From Mariniblastus sp964414815 (GTDB lineage: Bacteria; Planctomycetota; Planctomycetia; Pirellulales; Pirellulaceae), in contig CAYPXY010000012.1 in NCBI GenBank assembly GCA_964414815.1, positions 46,891-110,890 on the forward strand: DNA of 64,000 bases, written 5' to 3'. The notes below the pieces were generated by a model. The model ran no database searches. It was not told where the DNA came from and saw only the letters and a list, made by a program, of their open reading frames with translations. Both the position numbers and the translations under genes were made by a program. Shown here piece after piece: positions 60,456 to 64,000 of this stretch (the stretch's first letter is position 1; each line of letters starts with the position of its first letter).

Positions 60456-62251
60456 TTCGACTGAAATATCTCATTCCACGAGTTGTCATATTAATGCTGG
60501 CGTTTACCGCCGTCTGGTTGTCGAAGGATTTGCTGGTTCGCCAGGAAATGGTTCGACAAGCTCAACGTCTGACCGGTGCGAAAGTCGAAATCGGACAGCT
60601 CCAGGCCAATCTACAGAATGAGCGATTGTTCCTCAAGGATCTGAAAATTGCGGATCCGCAAAACCCGATGAGCAATTTGCTGCAAGCCGATCTGGTTTAT
60701 CTAAAGATCGACCGCGAGCAACTTTGGCATCGACGGCTTATCGTCACCGACGGTCAAGTCAATGGTCTGGTGGTCAATGCGCCGCGAACCGAATCGGGTG
60801 CCTTGTCTCCAGAAGAAGGCGGGCTGCCAATCGGTCAGACAAAGTCCCAATTGGATGCGAGTCGGCCGTTCGATTTTTCGCTTGATGCCAACCTCTGGAA
60901 GAAGGAAACAGAAGTTCTTGGCCAGCAGTTGCTCAACCAGGTTTCAACCGACGCCCATCTTCCGGTGCTGAGTTTGTCAACGGAAGCCGTATGCCGCGAT
61001 ACCCAAACCCAGTGGCCTGCCCGAATCGGACAGTGGAAAGAGGCGGTGGAGTCGTTTCGACAACGGTTCGATGCACTCAATGCGACCATTGAATCGGATA
61101 GCAGGTACTACAATCCGCTGCGCGACAAGGCAAAACATGAAGCCGCCCTACATAGTTTGGAGAAACTGGATGCTGAGGGGGCAAGGCTGCGGGAGGGGTT
61201 GCAATCGGAACTGGAACAGTTGAACCGTGACAAACACAGGATTCAAACGGTTTCGACCAGCGACCGGCAGCAACTGGTTCGACAGCAGCCTGGCAATGCT
61301 TTCGACGAGCAATTGGTGTCCGAGTTGCTGTTGCATCAGGAAAATCGGCAATTGGTCGCAGAGGTGGTCGCCTGGATGATCTGGTTTCGAAACGCCGTTC
61401 CTTCAACCGGGAATGCGGAAGTGGGGGCCGCCGGACCCATTTTCCCATGGGGTGAGGATTTGCCGATCAACGGTCAGGAGTCGAGTCCCCATCTTCTGAT
61501 CAAAAAAATTGAACTCGAAGGAAGCGGTTGGTTTGCTCAACATCATTTCAGCTTTGTCGGTTCCGCGTTTAACTTGACGCCGACGCCTTCCAAGGCCATC
61601 GGCACGGCCCGATTTGAGTTGAGGGCACTGGGTAAGGAGAACGTGTTGATCGACTGTGAAGTGGACCGAACCGGTCTGATCCCTGTCGATCGTTTGAAGA
61701 TCCAGTTTCCGGAGTTGGGGACGTTCCCTGCCGTCGCAGGTCATGAACAAAGCATGTTGGTTTCCTGGGGAGCCACCCGGCGAGCCAATGCGGATATCAC
61801 GCTGGAGATGGTTGGCGATCAGATATCTGGTGAGTTGATCGTTCGACATTCCAACGTATCGCTGCACGTCGATTCGCTCAATGATCTGTTGGGTGGAAAC
61901 GAGGTTCGCCTGCGGATCAATCAAGGATTAAACCGAATCGACCAGTTCAAGGCCGCCTTGAAGATCGAAGGAACGCTCAGCGATTACTCGACTCGGCTCG
62001 AAAGTGATTTGGGAATGCAGTTTTCCAAAATCGTCGACTCGTCGGTCGTGGATCGGATTTCTCACCAGAACGAAAAGGTGCTTGAGCAAGTCAGTCAGGT
62101 TGCCGCCAGCACTCTCCATCGGTTTGAAAATGAATTTGAGCCGGTGTTGAGGCAACAACTGGAGCATCTCAGTCAGGACGTGCTGCGGATGGCCGATTTG
62201 AGCAACGCGATCTCGCCGCAGGAAACAGAAGGCTGGCGAAAGTTGCGATAG
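60452..62251 (+). CDS. TIGR03545 family protein (AsmA-like)
   Basis: The 599-residue protein has one N-terminal helix (VVILMLAFTAVWLSKDLLV), an AsmA-like start (TGAKVEIGQLQANLQNERLFLKDLKIADP), a long coiled coil (about 200-295), and a beta-rich second half, ending with another helical region. AsmA-like proteins bridge membranes for lipid transport; that role here is inferred from the fold only. It overlaps the TIGR03546 gene by four bases (ATGA), so the two products most likely work together. Confidence 0.85.
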   Translation: MIRLKYLIPRVVILMLAFTAVWLSKDLLVRQEMVRQAQRLTGAKVEIGQLQANLQNERLFLKDLKIADPQNPMSNLLQADLVYLKIDREQLWHRRLIVTDGQVNGLVVNAPRTESGALSPEEGGLPIGQTKSQLDASRPFDFSLDANLWKKETEVLGQQLLNQVSTDAHLPVLSLSTEAVCRDTQTQWPARIGQWKEAVESFRQRFDALNATIESDSRYYNPLRDKAKHEAALHSLEKLDAEGARLREGLQSELEQLNRDKHRIQTVSTSDRQQLVRQQPGNAFDEQLVSELLLHQENRQLVAEVVAWMIWFRNAVPSTGNAEVGAAGPIFPWGEDLPINGQESSPHLLIKKIELEGSGWFAQHHFSFVGSAFNLTPTPSKAIGTARFELRALGKENVLIDCEVDRTGLIPVDRLKIQFPELGTFPAVAGHEQSMLVSWGATRRANADITLEMVGDQISGELIVRHSNVSLHVDSLNDLLGGNEVRLRINQGLNRIDQFKAALKIEGTLSDYSTRLESDLGMQFSKIVDSSVVDRISHQNEKVLEQVSQVAASTLHRFENEFEPVLRQQLEHLSQDVLRMADLSNAISPQETEGWRKLR

Positions 62252-62594
62252 TTTCTCTGGGCGACTGCTAGCATCTCTTCGCATGACATTAGGAGGCCGA
62301 AGATGTCAACGCTCAGCGATTTGTCGACTGCAAACACCTGCATTCTTGCCGTGGCATCCCGCCATCTTCCGCTGTCGATCCATTTAATTCATGGATGAAT
62401 TCTGGTGCAACGTGCAAACCACTTTCGTTTCGCAGCACAATAGCAGTTTGGATTTTGTGCCCATAAAATGGATCGATCGGCCGGTTCCAAAAAAATGTCT
62501 GGAACAACTTTCAGATTTAGGTTTACAGTTTGGATCGAAGTCGGCATACTGTTATCGCTTTCGTTAAACGGTCACAGACAGGAGTGCATCTACT
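62252..62594. other. 343-base gap with two overlapping short frames
   Basis: An excellent AGGAGG (62291-62296) with six-base spacing leads a 31-codon frame at 62303-62398, starting MSTLSDLSTANTCIL. At its end ATGGATGA starts a 58-codon frame (62391-62567), starting MDEFWCNVQTTF. Neither is recognisable. The arrangement resembles a translated leader and a coupled small gene, or decay of a former gene. No other feature is seen in the gap. Confidence 0.4.
62303..62398 (+). CDS. Possible 31-residue leader or small protein
   Basis: Supported only by the strong AGGAGG with ideal spacing and by the overlap with the next short frame. The peptide is mildly hydrophobic in the middle (TCILAVASRHLPLSIHLIH). 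No family recognised; it could also be a leader peptide of the downstream gene. Confidence 0.3.
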   Translation: MSTLSDLSTANTCILAVASRHLPLSIHLIHG

Positions 62595-63470
62595 ATGAGG
62601 CGATTTTCAATCAGCCAGTTGACAACCATGCGTTGGTCGCTGCACCAGGACGTTGTCCGGTATCAGCTTCAAGGTTTCAACTCGATGGGTATCTGGCGGC
62701 AGAAGGTTGAAGATTGCGATGTGTTTGAAGTGGCTGATTATCTGCACGAAATGCGGATGAACGTTTCCAGTGTCCACTGGGCGGGCGGCTTCACGGGCGG
62801 CAATGGTGTGTCCTACGAAGACGCGATGCAGGATGCGATTGAAGCGATTGAAATGACCAGCCGCTTGAACAGCGATTGCCTGATCGTACACCCCGGTTGT
62901 CGCAATGGCCATACATCCAAACATGCACGGCGACTGTTCCTCAATGCACTGGAGCAATTAGTACTGGTAGCATCAGATTTTGGCGTTCGACTGGCCATCG
63001 AACTGATGCCCTGTCCTACAGCTCATCGGTGGACGTTCATGAAGCAGATGAATTGTGCTCTGGAATTGCTCAGCGAATTTCCGGAAGAGGAACTGGGATT
63101 GGTGCTGGATCTCTATCACGTCGGCCTCAACGAAGAAGTATTCGAAAATCTGGATCGGTTTGCTCAGCGGATTGCGTTGGTTCAATTGGCGGACCGGAGG
63201 GCCGACCACCAAGGCAATGAGTGTGGGGGCAACGAACGTCGTCTGGCGCTCGGCGAGGGTCAGGTTCCTTTTGACAAATGGTTTCAGCGCCTCCAGGAGT
63301 TGGGTTTCAACGGAGTTTACGAAGTCGAGATTCACGGCGAAGGGGTTTCGCATCTGGATTATTCGGAACGTCTGGACACGACCAAAACCTTCATTCAGTC
63401 CGCCAAAGCATCCTGGGTCAAGAATCCATCGGCCGATCGCGCCGGTGTCCGAAGGCTGCGAAATCAATGA
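62595..63470 (+). CDS. Sugar phosphate isomerase/epimerase-like TIM-barrel protein
   Basis: The 291-residue protein belongs to the xylose-isomerase-like TIM-barrel group (AP endonuclease 2 family). Landmarks are SSVHWAGGF, CLIVHPGCRNGH, the metal-binding Glu in LAIELMPCP, the Asp/His pair in LVLDLYHVGLNEEV, LVQLADRRADHQ with the next metal ligand, and Glu in YEVEIHGEG. Metal-dependent isomerisation or epimerisation of a sugar, or inosose-type chemistry, is the usual activity. No substrate can be inferred. ATG is preceded by GGAGTGC at normal distance. Confidence 0.87.
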   Translation: MRRFSISQLTTMRWSLHQDVVRYQLQGFNSMGIWRQKVEDCDVFEVADYLHEMRMNVSSVHWAGGFTGGNGVSYEDAMQDAIEAIEMTSRLNSDCLIVHPGCRNGHTSKHARRLFLNALEQLVLVASDFGVRLAIELMPCPTAHRWTFMKQMNCALELLSEFPEEELGLVLDLYHVGLNEEVFENLDRFAQRIALVQLADRRADHQGNECGGNERRLALGEGQVPFDKWFQRLQELGFNGVYEVEIHGEGVSHLDYSERLDTTKTFIQSAKASWVKNPSADRAGVRRLRNQ

Positions 63471-63493
63471 GTAGGGACGTCTATCCCACCAAC

Positions 63494-63907
63494 TCATTGT
63501 GGCTGTATAAATAACGCTCTTTTCTGATTGGGTAGCGAGTAGTCGAATCCACACGCCTTGAATAAATCTTCCGAGGACGAGATCGCCATCAGTTCGACCA
63601 CGTTCATCTGTTTGGCACGCTGCACGCATCGCCCCACGAGCTCCCGGCCAATTCCCCGACGCTGATACATCTCATCGACCGCTAAGCACTGCACCTCGGC
63701 CATCTTTCTGGAGTAGATTTCAACGGCGGCAAATCCCACTACCTTGCCCGCATGTTCCGCAATGAATCCATGCCGCAGCAACAACTCAAGCTCAATCGAG
63801 GTGCGCGGCAGCAGATACTTACCGTTCATGAACGGTTTGAGGAATTCAGTCACGCGTCCCAAGTCCGAAGGTTGGGCGTCGCAGTAATCGATCGAAAGGT
63901 CGTCCAT
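63494..63907 (-). CDS. GNAT family N-acetyltransferase
   Basis: This 137-residue acetyltransferase shows the GNAT core: IDYCDAQPSDLGRVTEFL (first helices), the strand GKVVGFAAVEIY, AEVQCLAVDEMYQRRGIGRELVGRCV, in which QRRGIG is the acetyl-CoA pyrophosphate loop, and the last strand ACGFDY. It resembles the ArgA-like N-acetyltransferases without a kinase-like domain, but the substrate is not established. It converges with the isomerase gene 23 bases away. Confidence 0.9.
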   Translation of the reverse strand: MDDLSIDYCDAQPSDLGRVTEFLKPFMNGKYLLPRTSIELELLLRHGFIAEHAGKVVGFAAVEIYSRKMAEVQCLAVDEMYQRRGIGRELVGRCVQRAKQMNVVELMAISSSEDLFKACGFDYSLPNQKRALFIQPQ

Positions 63908-63919
63908 GGGGCGAGTGTT

Positions 63920-64000
63920 GGGTTGCGGGTTGCGAGTTGTTGGTTGTTAGTAGTTAGTAGTTAGTAGTTAGTAGTTAGTAGTTAGTAGTTAGTAGTTAGT
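63920..64000. repeat. Heptamer repeats GTTGCGG and GTTAGTA at the window end
   Basis: GTTGCGG/GTTGCGA units at 63920-63937 pass into about eight copies of GTTAGTA (TAGTTAG register) that run to the end of the window. The unit length of seven is the same as at 15843 and 41644. The array is cut by the window edge. Confidence 0.9.

Overview
The window is a slice of a planctomycete chromosome, most likely of the Pirellulales/Planctomycetales type. This rests on gene content, not on a marker gene: an ECF-sigma relic fused head-to-tail with a large Ser/Thr kinase carrying kinesin-light-chain-like TPRs, twin-arginine Gfo/Idh/MocA oxidoreductases, a NatA/NatB-type ABC transporter with a CPBP protease domain, the TIGR03546/TIGR03545 pair, several planctomycete-type proteins of unknown function, and very many short palindromic intergenic repeats. 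Shine-Dalgarno sequences are present in only a minority of genes. No rRNA, tRNA, CRISPR array, complete insertion sequence or prophage is visible. Genes are on both strands with few long operons, so most of the window is ordinary chromosomal backbone.

Layout. 1-5.1 kb: a partial HD-domain (p)ppGpp-hydrolase-like gene, a GT4 glycosyltransferase, dnaA and an anchored protein of unknown function. 5.6-12.2 kb: a THUMP-like methyltransferase, an M24 peptidase, a dead ECF sigma remnant and the 11-TPR Ser/Thr kinase. 12.3-19.3 kb: an amidohydrolase, the ABC permease-CPBP fusion with its ATPase, a winged-helix AAA ATPase and a glycerophosphodiester phosphodiesterase. 19.5-23.4 kb: a small protein, prfC and a Tat-exported oxidoreductase. 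23.6-27.1 kb: an NAD salvage cluster (pncB, an NrtR-like Nudix regulator, and a nicotinamidase fused to a Nudix ADP-ribose pyrophosphatase-like domain) behind a promoter whose -10 box sits inside a perfect inverted repeat. 27.2-36.4 kb: ftsH, recQ, a small membrane protein, groEL, groES and a zinc-ribbon membrane protein. 36.6-46.8 kb: a giant RND/MMPL transporter, a second oxidoreductase, a thioredoxin-like protein, acetyltransferase, secreted protein, comM/yifB and a WYL regulator. 47.0-51.8 kb: a PIN toxin-antitoxin pair, a QueC-like protein lacking its zinc cysteines, an LptF/LptG permease and a polytopic membrane protein. 51.9-59.7 kb: a type I secretion locus (HlyD adaptor, HlyB-type ABC exporter with a dead C39 domain, a 1069-residue RTX metalloprotease and a small conserved protein). 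59.9-64 kb: the TIGR03546/TIGR03545 pair, a sugar isomerase-like TIM barrel and a GNAT acetyltransferase.

The two most coherent functional units are the NAD salvage cluster and the type I secretion locus. The most unusual feature of the DNA itself is the repeat landscape. At least eight families of short palindromic elements occupy the gaps. One 117-bp family with TA-type ends lies at gene 3' ends, and in four of four full copies a neighbouring stop codon is inside the element's terminal repeat. This looks like a non-autonomous (MITE-like) element tolerated at stop codons and possibly reused as a bidirectional terminator.
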